This document shows positions 44,553 to 53,104 of a DNA stretch of 64,000 nt, piece after piece. Source of the DNA: Burkholderia territorii (GTDB lineage Bacteria > Pseudomonadota > Gammaproteobacteria > Burkholderiales > Burkholderiaceae); contig NZ_CADFEJ010000010.1 of the NCBI RefSeq assembly GCF_902833055.1, forward strand, positions 124,001-188,000, written 5' to 3'. The notes below the pieces were generated by a model. It saw only the letters and a program-made list of their open reading frames with translations. It did not search any database and had not been told where the DNA came from. Numbering within the stretch: position 1 is the stretch's first letter; the number at the start of each line of letters is the position of its first letter. Both the position numbers and the translations under genes were made by a program.

Positions 44553-45107
44553 GTCGAACCTCGCGGAGATGATGTGGTGATTGTTCGCAAACACCGCGCG
44601 GCTGCCCATGGACAGTTCTCCGGTTATTCGCTGGGCCAGTTGGGCGGCGTGCGTTACACCGGTTGCGCACGCATCCGGTGTGCCGCGCACGAGACGTCTC
44701 GGATATGAAACATCCGGCGCATGCTTGGTGAGCGTTCATCGCGACGCGGATGAGGCCGCGGCTCGCCGCGCGAGACCGCCCCGACTTGGGCGACGCGCCG
44801 TGAGCGGCACCGGCACACACGGGCCCGGCATTGCGCCGACGCGTTGGCCGAAACACGCGGCCGGTTTCAGCCCGGCGTTACGTTACATCGCTGAAGCATT
44901 TCATTCGCCCGGCCCCGGTCGCGCTGCCGCACGCGGTCGCACCCGGCGAATCGACACCCTTCTCGATTTTCCGTGCAAGCCAGTATCGGCGGGGCGCAAT
45001 GGCCGCTGCCGCATGCCGCGTCAACATTGCTCAACACTCGGATCGCCGGGCTGGTACGGAATCTGCATTCCCGACGGATGACAATCGCGCCGACGCACGG
45101 CGCGGAC
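44553..45107. other. Gene-free interval
   Basis: About 555 bp between divergent genes. Open frames here lack family resemblance and good start signals. It should contain the promoters of the LysE exporter and the hypothetical protein. No repeats or operators were noticed. Confidence 0.5.
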
Positions 45108-45497
45108 ATGAACCCGGATCGCGGCCCGGCACCGGACACGGCCGAACGATCCACGCAAAGTATGAGGCTCTTCATGGATGCGCTGCCCAACTCATCCGAT
45201 ACGTCGTTCCAGATCTTTCTCGCGAAACTGCTCGAACAGCCGCAGCCCGAATGGACGGAAAAACAGCAGATGGAACTCGAGATGGCACGCACGCTCTCGA
45301 CCCAGATGGTCAACTACGCGGAAAGCATGCGCGGCGGCAACGCGGATCTCGCGCGCTGCCTCGTGCTGCTGCGTTACGCGAAGGTCCTCGACTTCATGCT
45401 GACGTCGCTCGCCGCGCGTCGGGACATTCATCCGCAGACGCTGCGCACGCTGTTCCGGCTCGCGAACCTGAAGGTAGACGATGCGTATCCGGTGTGA
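45108..45497 (+). CDS. Hypothetical protein (129 aa)
   Basis: 129 residues from this start; ATGs 30 and more nt upstream are possible and the ribosome site is weak for all. The central part is helical and mixed-charge (WTEKQQMELEMARTLSTQMV, then LARCLVLLRYAKVLDFMLTS), with no membrane segment or signal. Codon use matches the flanking genes, which supports it as real. Not recognised; convergent with the Old Yellow Enzyme gene 37 bp away. Confidence 0.6.
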   Translation: MNPDRGPAPDTAERSTQSMRLFMDALPNSSDTSFQIFLAKLLEQPQPEWTEKQQMELEMARTLSTQMVNYAESMRGGNADLARCLVLLRYAKVLDFMLTSLAARRDIHPQTLRTLFRLANLKVDDAYPV

Positions 45498-45533
45498 GCG
45501 CGCATCGGGCAGCCCGACGCCGCGCGTGCGCGG

Positions 45534-46769
45534 CTAGCGCGCTACCCGCCCCGCCATCCACCTGCGGTAACGCCGCGTCTGACATTGCGCGGCGAGTTGC
45601 TGCGACACCAGCGCGCGCAGCGGCGACACGCCCGGATGCGTGCGCCGCCCGACGCTCAACCGCGCGAGCTGGAACTTCACGACGGCCATGTTCGCCAGCG
45701 CACCCAGCGCCTTGCTCTTCCACCGGATCGGCTGCAGCGCCGGCGCGCTGTCCTTGCCGGCTTGCCAGTCGCGCGGCAGGTTCGGCTCGATCGACAGCGC
45801 GGTCGCGATGCCGACCATCGCCACGCCGCTGGCCACCACCCGTTCGGCGACCGCGCGGCGCCGGATCCCGCCCGTGACCATCAGCGGCATGGCCGCGACG
45901 GCCATGATGTCGCGCGCGAATTCGAGGAAATACGCTTCGCGGGCCAGCGTGCGCCCGTCGCGCGCCTCGCCCTGCATCGCCGGCACTTCGTAGCTGCCGC
46001 CCGACAGCTCGACGAGGTCGACACCAAGCGGATTCAGCAGTTCGACTACACGCTTCGCATCGTCCGCGCTGAAGCCGCCGCGCTGGAAGTCCGCCGAATT
46101 CAGCTTCACTGACACGACGAATGCCGGCGACACCGTCGCGCGCACCGCGCGCACGATCTCCAGCAGCAGCCGCGCGCGGTGCTCGATGCTGCCGCCCCAT
46201 GCATCCTGCCGGCGGTTCGTCAGCGGCGACAGGAACTGGCTCAGCAGATAGCCGTGCGCCGCATGGATCTGCACGCCGGTGAAGCCGCTTTGCTCGGCAA
46301 GCTGCGCGGCGCGCACGAAGCGCTGCCGCACGTCGGCGATGTCGGCCTCCGTCATCTCCTTCGGGACCGGGAACTGCTTCGACAGCGCGCCGAGCGCGAG
46401 CGGCACGGCCGACGGCGCGAGCGTCGTCTGGCCGAGCGCCGCCTGCATCTGCCGGCCCGGATGGTTGATCTGCATCCACGCGTGCGCGCCGCCGGAACGC
46501 GCGACCTGCGCCCAGCGGCGGAAGCGGTCGAGATGCGCGTCGCTGTCGAGCACGACGCCGTTCGGGCCCGTCATCGCGCGGCCGTCCACCATCACGTTGC
46601 CCGTGAGGATCAGGCCCGCTCCGCCGTCGGCCCACGCCTGGTACAGGCGCAGCAACGCGTCGGATGGCGCGTGGTCCGCATCGGCCATGTTCTCTTCCAT
46701 CGCGGCCTTGGCGAGCCGGTTCGGGATCACCGCGCCGTTGGGCAGGGTGAGAGGCGCAAACAGGTTCAT
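45534..46769 (-). CDS. NADH:flavin oxidoreductase (Old Yellow Enzyme family)
   Basis: 411 residues. TIM-barrel FMN enzyme: PNRLAKAAMEENMAD at the N-terminus, active-site VQIHAAHGYLLSQFLSP, and SPLTNRRQDAWGGS, all typical of the OYE/2,4-dienoyl-CoA-reductase-like group. No iron-sulfur or second flavin domain follows, so it reduces alkenes or quinones as a single-domain enzyme. It is divergent from a MerR regulator, and its promoter has the long 19-bp spacer of MerR-controlled promoters. Start at 46769 has AGGAAG. Confidence 0.92.
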   Translation of the reverse strand: MNLFAPLTLPNGAVIPNRLAKAAMEENMADADHAPSDALLRLYQAWADGGAGLILTGNVMVDGRAMTGPNGVVLDSDAHLDRFRRWAQVARSGGAHAWMQINHPGRQMQAALGQTTLAPSAVPLALGALSKQFPVPKEMTEADIADVRQRFVRAAQLAEQSGFTGVQIHAAHGYLLSQFLSPLTNRRQDAWGGSIEHRARLLLEIVRAVRATVSPAFVVSVKLNSADFQRGGFSADDAKRVVELLNPLGVDLVELSGGSYEVPAMQGEARDGRTLAREAYFLEFARDIMAVAAMPLMVTGGIRRRAVAERVVASGVAMVGIATALSIEPNLPRDWQAGKDSAPALQPIRWKSKALGALANMAVVKFQLARLSVGRRTHPGVSPLRALVSQQLAAQCQTRRYRRWMAGRVAR

Positions 46770-46797
46770 GGTGGACTTCCTCGATTGACGATGCCCA

Positions 46798-46828
46798 ACC
46801 ATAACTTTAAAGTCAGCTTCAAGGTCAA
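46798..46828 (-). promoter_or_regulatory. MerR-type promoter with 19-bp spacer for the OYE gene
   Basis: Reading the minus strand: TTGACC (-35), 19-bp spacer containing the dyad CTTGAAG-N5-TTTAAAG, then TATGGT (-10). Overlong spacing with a dyad between the hexamers is the mark of MerR-family activation by DNA twisting. It lies 20-50 bp before the divergent merR start. Confidence 0.75.
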
Positions 46829-46847
46829 GCCCCTCTGGAGCATGAGG

Positions 46848-47315
46848 ATGAAGATTGGAGAGCTCGCTCGAACCAGTGGCATCGCGGCATCGCGCATCCG
46901 CTTCTACGAAGCGAGCGGCCTGCTCGAACCGGCGCGCCGGCAGGCGAACGGTTATCGGGAATACGGGCCGGAAGCGCTGACGCGGCTCGCGATCATCGAC
47001 TGCGCGCAGCGCGCGGGCTTCACGCTCGACGAGATCCGCGCGGTGCTGCCGCCCGATCTCGGCGCGTGGCCGCGCGACGAACTGCTGCAGACATTGCGGC
47101 ACAAGGTCGACGAAATCGCGCTGCTCGAACAGCGGCTTGCGCAGAACCGGCGCAACCTGCAGGCGCTGATCGACGAAATCGCGAACAAGCCCGCCGGCGA
47201 GGATTGCGCGGGCGCCGCGCAGCGCATGCTCGACAAGCTGTGCAAGGAAACGGCCGGGTCGGAGCCGGAGCCGGCTCCTGTGCCGCGCGCGCGGCCGATT
47301 CGAAAGCGCGCATAA
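46848..47315 (+). CDS. MerR-family transcriptional regulator
   Basis: 155 residues. N-terminal winged HTH MKIGELARTSGIAASRIRFYEASGLL, linker RREYGP-type helix, and a coiled-coil dimer helix (about 75-120). Two Cys near the C-terminus (DCAGA, KLC) could sense redox or electrophiles. GGAG sits 7 nt before the ATG at 46848; an ATG 6 nt earlier is too close. Likely activates the divergent Old Yellow Enzyme gene, as redox-linked MerR proteins do. Confidence 0.9.
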   Translation: MKIGELARTSGIAASRIRFYEASGLLEPARRQANGYREYGPEALTRLAIIDCAQRAGFTLDEIRAVLPPDLGAWPRDELLQTLRHKVDEIALLEQRLAQNRRNLQALIDEIANKPAGEDCAGAAQRMLDKLCKETAGSEPEPAPVPRARPIRKRA

Positions 47316-47481
47316 GCGCATAAGCGCGTGGCGACGTCGATATCCGTGACGTGCGGCATGCGGCCGGCTTCGCGCACGTCGACGCGGATTTGCTTACGTC
47401 GGAGGTAATCGACGCGCGCCGCCCTGGCGCCGATCATGGCTTCATCGATCGACCCATCGCGTCGACACCAAGGAGCCTGCC

Positions 47482-47802
47482 ATGACCGCCTACGCCATCG
47501 CCCACCTGCACGACGTCGACATGTGCGACGACATCGTCGAATATCTCGAACGCATCGACGGCACGCTTGCGCCGTTCGGCGGTCATTTCGTGATTCACGG
47601 CGCACGGCCCGACGTGCGCGAAGGCGTGTGGCGCGGCGACCTGATCGCGATCGCGTTTCCCGATCTCGCTACGGCGCGCGCGTGGTACGAATCGGATGCG
47701 TACCAGCAAATCCAGCCGCTGCGCGCACGGCACGCGAGCGGCCCGCTGATCCTGATCGACGGCGTGGACGAGCGGCACAAGGCCACGGACATCCTGCGCT
47801 GA
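47482..47802 (+). CDS. DUF1330 protein
   Basis: 106 residues of a small ferredoxin-like (dimeric alpha/beta barrel) fold. The family pattern ends with GDLIAIAFPDLATARAWYESDAYQQI, matching DUF1330. Function unknown. An AAGGAGC ribosome site precedes the ATG. Convergent with the uronate dehydrogenase gene 25 bp away; not part of its unit. Confidence 0.85.
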   Translation: MTAYAIAHLHDVDMCDDIVEYLERIDGTLAPFGGHFVIHGARPDVREGVWRGDLIAIAFPDLATARAWYESDAYQQIQPLRARHASGPLILIDGVDERHKATDILR

Positions 47803-47827
47803 TCCGCGACGCCGCCGCCTGCGCGGC

Positions 47828-48664
47828 TTACTTCGCGTTGCGCTCCATCGGCTCGCCGACGACGAACCCGCCGCCCTGGTAGCGCTGCGCGGGATCGTCG
47901 TAGTCGGCAGTCGGCGCCGTCACCGGGAACAGCCCGGCGAACTGCTCGGAGCTGTCTTGCGGCCGGTAGCCGAGGAAGCCCGCCTTCGTGTTGTCCCACC
48001 ATTTCACCGGGTTGTCCGACACGCCGTAAACGATCACGTGCCCCACGCGGTTCGTCAGCAGCGAGCAGCGCACGAGCTCGATGAGGTCGCGATAGCTGAG
48101 GAACGTCACCAGCATGCGCGGATTCTTCGGCGCCTCGAACGACGAGCCGATCCGCAGGCACACCGTCTCGATCCCGAAGCGGTCGAAGTAATAGCGCGAC
48201 AGCGACTCGCCGAAACACTTCGTCACGCCGTACAGGCTGTCCGGACGCTGCGGCGAATCGGCATCGAGCACTTCCGTGACCGGATGGAAACCGATCGCAT
48301 GGTTCGAGCTCGCGAACACGACGCGCTTCACGCCGTGCTTGCGCGCGGCTTCGTACAGGTTATACGTGCCGGTGATGTTCGCATCGACGAGATCGTCGAA
48401 CGGCGCGTCGACCGAAATGCCGCCGAGGTGGACGATCGCGTCGACGCCGTCGACGAGCGCCATCACCGCCGGCCGGTCAGCCAGATCGACGACCCGGATT
48501 TCTTCGTGAGGCGCCGCGTCGTCCAGCGCGGCGATGTCGCTCACGCGCACGACGTCGGCCCAGTTCGCCAGCGCGCCGCGCACCTGACGGCCGAGGTTGC
48601 CGGCCGCGCCGGTCAGCAGCAGGCGCCCGAACGGCTTGCGTGCGCCGGTGGATGTGGCGTTCAT
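47828..48664 (-). CDS. Uronate dehydrogenase-like NAD-dependent epimerase-family enzyme
   Basis: 278 residues, short-chain/extended SDR fold. NAD loop LLTGAAGNLGRQVRG, then IVHLGGISVDAPFDD and ASSNHAIGF, with catalytic YGVTK. This pattern fits Udh, which oxidises galacturonate or glucuronate to aldaric lactones. Its start has AGGAG upstream. A perfect LacI-type palindrome is 59-72 bp before the start, and the LacI and ExuT-like genes are neighbours, supporting a uronate role. The downstream aldarate genes are absent here. Confidence 0.87.
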   Translation of the reverse strand: MNATSTGARKPFGRLLLTGAAGNLGRQVRGALANWADVVRVSDIAALDDAAPHEEIRVVDLADRPAVMALVDGVDAIVHLGGISVDAPFDDLVDANITGTYNLYEAARKHGVKRVVFASSNHAIGFHPVTEVLDADSPQRPDSLYGVTKCFGESLSRYYFDRFGIETVCLRIGSSFEAPKNPRMLVTFLSYRDLIELVRCSLLTNRVGHVIVYGVSDNPVKWWDNTKAGFLGYRPQDSSEQFAGLFPVTAPTADYDDPAQRYQGGGFVVGEPMERNAK

Positions 48665-48722
48665 CGAATCTCCTTGAATCTGTTCTGTTGTGTGCTGGAC
48701 GTCGCCCGAATGCAATCGAATC

Positions 48723-48736
48723 GGAAAACGTTTTCC
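48723..48736. promoter_or_regulatory. LacI-family operator upstream of udh
   Basis: GGAAAACGTTTTCC, a perfect 14-bp palindrome with the central CG typical of LacI/GalR proteins. It is in the gap between udh and the divergent LacI gene. Confidence 0.8.
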
Positions 48737-48857
48737 AACTATACGCGGGACAAAAGCCGAACGTCAATGGCCGGAGCCGTCCGGAATCATCCGCATTTTC
48801 CCGATATCGGCCGGTGGCCGGATGCCGGCTTTTTCTGCCACAATCCGGTGCAATCGA

Positions 48858-48872
48858 ACGAAAACGTTACCC
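48858..48872. promoter_or_regulatory. Candidate imperfect LacI site at the regulator's own start
   Basis: GAAAACGTTAC matches 8-9 bases of the GGAAAACGTTTTCC operator and overlaps the translation leader of the LacI gene, 8-18 bp before its ATG. It would allow autorepression; the right half is degraded. Confidence 0.4.
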
Positions 48873-48877
48873 TTCCG

Positions 48878-49870
48878 ATGAAAAAAGTTTCCCCGACGAT
48901 CCGCGACGTGGCGGCGGAAGCCGGTGTGTCGGTCGCGACGGTGTCCAAGTACGTGAACGGCACGCAGCGCTTTTCGCCGACCGTCGAAGCGCGGCTCAAG
49001 GAAGCGATCGAGCGGCTCGGCTACCGTTCGAACCCGCTCGCGCGCTCGATGATCACCGGGCGCACGCGCACCATCGGCCTCGTGATCCTCGACATCAGCA
49101 ACCCGCACTTCACGAACGTCGTCAAGGGCGCGAACCGCGTCGCCCTCCAGCACGACTACACGCTGCTGCTCGTCGATACCGAAGAGAACCAGGCGCGCGA
49201 ACGCTCGCTGATCGAGGCGCTCGCGCAGCGCGTCGACGGGCTGATCGTCAGCACGCGGATGCCCGACGACCAAGCCGGCTGGATGCTCGACCTGCACAAG
49301 CCGCTCGTGCTGCTGCGCCGCAGCCCCGGCCTGCCGATTCCGAGCGTCGGCATCGACAACCGGCTCGCCACCTACATGCTCGCGCGCCATCTGCTCAATC
49401 TCGGGCATACGCGCATCGCGTACCTCGGTTTCGGCCCGGCGCGCGTGAACGACGAGCGGATCCAGGGCGCGCGCGACTGTCTCGCCGAAGCGGGGCTCAC
49501 GCTCGACGTGCACGACGCGCATGCGCCGACCGCCGATGCCGGCGAGCGCGCCTGCTCGCGCGTGATGCTCGGACCGCACCGTCCGCAGGCCGTGATCTGC
49601 TACAACGACCTGATCGCGCTCGGCTTCATGAAGGAAGCCGCGTCGCTCGGGTTCCGGTTGCCGCAGGACGTGTCGGTCGCCGGCGTCGACAACGTGCCGT
49701 ACGGCGAATACGCGGCACCCGCGCTCACCACCATCGACATCCAGAGCGAGAACATGGGCGAGCTTGCGATGCAGAAGCTGATCGACGCGCTCGCCGGCCG
49801 CACCGACGCGAGCTACTCGACGTTCGAGCCGCGGCTGATCATGCGTGCGTCGACGGCCGCGGCCGGTTGA
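48878..49870 (+). CDS. LacI-family transcriptional regulator
   Basis: 330 residues. HTH TIRDVAAEAGVSVATVSKYVN, hinge helix with NPLARSMITGRTRTIGLVI, then a periplasmic-binding-like effector domain. Likely represses udh and the ExuT-like transporter through GGAAAACGTTTTCC sites and is released by a uronate or downstream sugar acid. Divergent from udh, convergent with the transporter. Confidence 0.93.
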   Translation: MKKVSPTIRDVAAEAGVSVATVSKYVNGTQRFSPTVEARLKEAIERLGYRSNPLARSMITGRTRTIGLVILDISNPHFTNVVKGANRVALQHDYTLLLVDTEENQARERSLIEALAQRVDGLIVSTRMPDDQAGWMLDLHKPLVLLRRSPGLPIPSVGIDNRLATYMLARHLLNLGHTRIAYLGFGPARVNDERIQGARDCLAEAGLTLDVHDAHAPTADAGERACSRVMLGPHRPQAVICYNDLIALGFMKEAASLGFRLPQDVSVAGVDNVPYGEYAAPALTTIDIQSENMGELAMQKLIDALAGRTDASYSTFEPRLIMRASTAAAG

Positions 49871-49938
49871 AGCGCGGCGGCGCGTTCGCCGTCTGCCGCA
49901 TCTTCGTCATCGCATCGCCTTCACGCATTGCAAATAAA

Positions 49939-49964
49939 AACGCGCCGCCTCCGGGCGGCGCGTT
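49939..49964. terminator. Bidirectional terminator between LacI and transporter genes
   Basis: Perfect 11-bp stem AACGCGCCGCC with its complement, TCCG loop. The minus strand continues TTTTTATTTG, so the transporter transcript ends here; the plus-strand tail is weaker. Confidence 0.85.
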
Positions 49965-49981
49965 CGTTTGCCGGCACGCGA

Positions 49982-51274
49982 TCAGGCGTCGAGCTTCGCG
50001 GGCTTCATCTTCGGCGTGAGCATGTGCATGACCGCCAGCGCGAGCAGATAGGCCAGCGCGCCGATCGCGAACAACACCCAGTAGTGGCCCGTGCGCTGGA
50101 GCACCTGGCCGATCACTTCCGAGAACAGCACGCCGCCGATCGAACCGGCCATCCCGCCGATGCCGACCACCGACGCGACCGCGCGGCGCGGGAACAGGTC
50201 GGACGCCGTCGTGAACAGGTTCGCCGACCAGCCCTGATGCGCGGCGGCCGCGAGCCCGACGATCAGCACCGCGATCCACAGGCTCTGCACCTGCGACACG
50301 AACGCGATCGGCAGCACGCAGCACGCGCAGATCAGCATCGCCGTCTTGCGCGCGCGGTTCACGCTCCACCCCGCGCGCAGCAGCATCGACGACAGCCAGC
50401 CGCCGCCGATGCTGCCGACCGTCGTCAGCGCATAGATGCACACGAGCGGCAGGCCGATATGCTGCATGTCCATCCCGCGCGACTCGTTGAGCCACTTCGG
50501 CAGCCAGAACAGGTAGAACCACCACACCGGGTCGGTCAGGAACTTGCCGATCAGGAACGCCCACGTCTCGCGCTTGCGGATCAGCTCGCTCCAGCGCGGC
50601 GCGCCGGCATCCGCATTCGCCGCGTCGAGCGCTTCGGCTTCGTCGCGCGGCTCGTCGTATTCCGCGGCGAGCGCGCGCGTGTCGGCCGTGCGATACATCA
50701 GCAGCCAGACCGCGAGCCACACGATGCCGATCGCGCCGATGATCACGAACGCCGCTCGCCATCCGTAGGCCACCGCGATCGCCGGAATGATCGCAGGCGC
50801 GAACACCGCGCCGATGTTGGCGCCCGAGTTGAAGATGCCGGTGGCAAGCGCGCGCTCGCGACGCGGAAACCACTCCGCCGTCGTCTTGATTGCCGCCGGG
50901 AAGTTGCCGCCCTCGCCGATCCCGAGCAACGCGCGCACGGCCGCGAAGCCCGTCACCGAGCCGACCGCCGCGTGCAGCATCGCCGCGATGCTCCACACCA
51001 GCATCGCGACCGCATACGAGATGCGCGTGCCGAGCCAGTCGACGATGCGTCCGAAGCCGAGCAGGCCGATCGCGTAGAACGCGGAAAACGCCATCACGAT
51101 GCGGCCGTACTGCACCTGGCTCCAGCCGATGTCGTGCTGGAGCATCGGCGCGAGCAGGCCGAGGATCTGTCGATCCATGTAGTTGATGACGGTCGCGAAG
51201 AACAGCAGCGCACAGACGGTCCAGCGATAGCGGCTGGCGGCCGCGCGGACCGCGCCGACGACGGCAGATTGCAT
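49982..51274 (-). CDS. MFS hexuronate transporter (ExuT/GudP-like)
   Basis: 430 residues, 12 membrane segments. Anion:cation symporter features: VINYMDRQILGLLAPML in segment 1, and ALLGIGEGGNFPAAIKTTAEWFPRRERA, the ExuT/GudP sugar-acid signature. Brings galacturonate, glucuronate or a similar acid in for udh. A LacI operator lies 129-144 bp upstream, identical in core to that before udh. Confidence 0.88.
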   Translation of the reverse strand: MQSAVVGAVRAAASRYRWTVCALLFFATVINYMDRQILGLLAPMLQHDIGWSQVQYGRIVMAFSAFYAIGLLGFGRIVDWLGTRISYAVAMLVWSIAAMLHAAVGSVTGFAAVRALLGIGEGGNFPAAIKTTAEWFPRRERALATGIFNSGANIGAVFAPAIIPAIAVAYGWRAAFVIIGAIGIVWLAVWLLMYRTADTRALAAEYDEPRDEAEALDAANADAGAPRWSELIRKRETWAFLIGKFLTDPVWWFYLFWLPKWLNESRGMDMQHIGLPLVCIYALTTVGSIGGGWLSSMLLRAGWSVNRARKTAMLICACCVLPIAFVSQVQSLWIAVLIVGLAAAAHQGWSANLFTTASDLFPRRAVASVVGIGGMAGSIGGVLFSEVIGQVLQRTGHYWVLFAIGALAYLLALAVMHMLTPKMKPAKLDA

Positions 51275-51402
51275 GAGTGTCTCCGATGCGCGGCCGCGCC
51301 CGCCGCGCCGCTGGATGTTGTCTGTCCTGGACCGGCGACGGGCGCCGGGGCGGGCGGCGGTTGTCGCCGCTTGCGTGGCGCGGCCGCTCGTCCGTCGAAA
51401 TC

Positions 51403-51418
51403 TGGAAAACGTTTTTCA
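51403..51418. promoter_or_regulatory. LacI-family operator upstream of the transporter
   Basis: TGGAAAACGTTTTTCA, one mismatched pair from a perfect palindrome and sharing GGAAAACGTTTT with the udh operator. It lies upstream of the ExuT-like gene, so one LacI protein probably controls both. Confidence 0.78.
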
Positions 51419-51600
51419 AAGAATAGGATGCCGGGCCGGACGTTGTCAGTCCGGGATTTCGATGAGTCATCTCAAATTGATGCGCGCGAAAAGAGACGAC
51501 TGTTTCGCAGAGTGGCATTAACCGTTTTTTCGGGATTTTCCCGTGGACGGAAAACGGGGCCGGGACGCGTGTCGGCGTGTCGGCGTGTCGATACACATGT

Positions 51601-51620
51601 CCGATTCCAGCCAGAATCGG
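51601..51620. promoter_or_regulatory. Inverted repeat upstream of the Ada/AlkA gene
   Basis: CCGATTC / GAATCGG with a 6-bp spacer, 26 bp before the ATG at 51647. Three tandem GTGTCGGC-like 8-mers lie just upstream (51569-51592). Either may be the site of methylated Ada. Confidence 0.45.
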
Positions 51621-51646
51621 CAGCGAGGATGGGTTACAGTCGGCTC

Positions 51647-53104
51647 ATGCAACTCGATCCGGACACCTGCTACGACGCGCTGCTTTCGCGGAACCGCCGC
51701 TTCGACGGCTGGTTCTTCGTCGGCGTGTCGACGACGGGCGTGTATTGCCGCCCCGTTTGCCCGGTGAAGCCGCCGAAGGCGCGCAACTGCAGTTATTACC
51801 CGACCGCCGCGGCCGCGGAGAAAGCCGGCTTTCGGCCCTGCATGCGGTGCCGGCCCGAACTCGCACCCGGCCACGGCCTGCTCGATCTGTCCGGCAATCT
51901 CGCCGCCGCGACCGCGTCGCTGATCGAGAACGGCTTCCTGAACGAGCATTCCGTCGATGCGCTCGCGCAGCGGGTTGGCGTGACCGAGCGCCATTTGCGC
52001 CGAATCTTCGCCGCGCAGTTCGGCGTGTCGCCCGTCGAATTCGCGCAGACGCACCGGCTGCTGACGGCCAAGCGTCTGCTGACCGATACCGCGCTGCCCG
52101 TGGCCGTGGTCGCGTCGACCGCCGGGTTCGGCAGCGTGCGACGCTTCAACGATTTGTTCCGCCAACGCTACGGCCTCAATCCGCGGCGCTTGCGCAAGGG
52201 CGCCGGCGCATCCGCCAGCGGCGACATGACCTTTCCGCTGCCGTACCGGCCGCCGTTCGCGTGGCACGAGCTGATGCGCTTTCTCGCGTCGCGCCAGATC
52301 GACGGCGTCGAGCGGATCGATGCGCACGGTTATGCGCGCGCCGTCGCGCTGTCCGACGGGCACGGTAACGCGCCGGTGACGGCCTGGCTGTCGGTCACGC
52401 ACGTGCCGCAACGATTCGCGCTCGCGGTGACCGTGTCGCCCGCGCTCACGCCCGTCGTGCCGGCCGTGCTCACGCGCGTGCGGCGGCTGTTCGATCTCGA
52501 CAGCCGCCCCGACGTGATCGACGCGCATCTGGGCGAACTCGCGGACGGCTCGCCCGGCCTGCGCGTGCCCGGCGCGTTCGACGGGCTCGAGATCGCGATT
52601 CGTGCGATTGCGGGCGAACGATTGGCGGCGACGCAAGCAGGCGCAATGCTCGCGCGCATGGCCGAACGCTTCGGCACGCCAATCGACCATGCACCGCCGG
52701 CGCTTGCGCGTGCGTTGCCTTCTGCCGCGACGCTGGCGAGTGTGCCGGCGGCAGCGCTCGAAGCAATCGGCGTGACGCGCGGTGCGGCACGGGCGATCGT
52801 GTCGCTGGCACGTGCGGTCGCCGACGGCACGCTCGCGCTCGAGCCGATGGCACCGCTCGATGCGACGCTCGATGCGTTGCGCGCACTGCCGGGCTTCGAC
52901 GAACGCGCGGTGCAATATGTCGCGATGCGTGCGATGGCCTGGCCGAACGCGTTCCCCGCCGACGATGTGTGGTTCGCCCCGCTTGGCTGCGCCACCGAGC
53001 GTGCGCGCACCGCATCGTCGGCGCCGCCTGCGGCGCGCTGGGCGCCATGGCGCGCGTATGCCGCACTGCATGTGTGGCGCCTTCATGGAGAAGCTTCGCG
53101 ATGA
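51647..53104 (+). CDS. Ada/AlkA fusion: methyl-phosphotriester sensor-regulator and 3-methyladenine glycosylase
   Basis: 485 residues. Ada zinc domain with Cys34, Cys38, Cys65 and Cys68 (VYCRPVC...PCMRC); Cys34 is the expected methyl acceptor. AraC HTH pair at about 85-180 (HSVDALAQRVGVTERHLRRIF). The C-terminal 200-480 is an AlkA-type HhH-GPD glycosylase, with catalytic Asp in LPGFDERAVQYV preceding. So one protein senses alkylation, activates genes and excises alkylated bases. The stop overlaps ogt (ATGA). An ATG 18 nt upstream is possible. Confidence 0.9.
   Translation: MQLDPDTCYDALLSRNRRFDGWFFVGVSTTGVYCRPVCPVKPPKARNCSYYPTAAAAEKAGFRPCMRCRPELAPGHGLLDLSGNLAAATASLIENGFLNEHSVDALAQRVGVTERHLRRIFAAQFGVSPVEFAQTHRLLTAKRLLTDTALPVAVVASTAGFGSVRRFNDLFRQRYGLNPRRLRKGAGASASGDMTFPLPYRPPFAWHELMRFLASRQIDGVERIDAHGYARAVALSDGHGNAPVTAWLSVTHVPQRFALAVTVSPALTPVVPAVLTRVRRLFDLDSRPDVIDAHLGELADGSPGLRVPGAFDGLEIAIRAIAGERLAATQAGAMLARMAERFGTPIDHAPPALARALPSAATLASVPAAALEAIGVTRGAARAIVSLARAVADGTLALEPMAPLDATLDALRALPGFDERAVQYVAMRAMAWPNAFPADDVWFAPLGCATERARTASSAPPAARWAPWRAYAALHVWRLHGEASR

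Noticed and set aside
45534-47321. 595-codon extension of the Old Yellow Enzyme
   Set aside because: The extra N-terminal part is antisense to merR; the start at 46769 has a ribosome site and the family N-terminus.
49928-51540. Upstream extension of the Ada/AlkA open frame to 1058 codons
   Set aside because: The extension is antisense to the ExuT-like gene; homology begins at the ATG at 51647.
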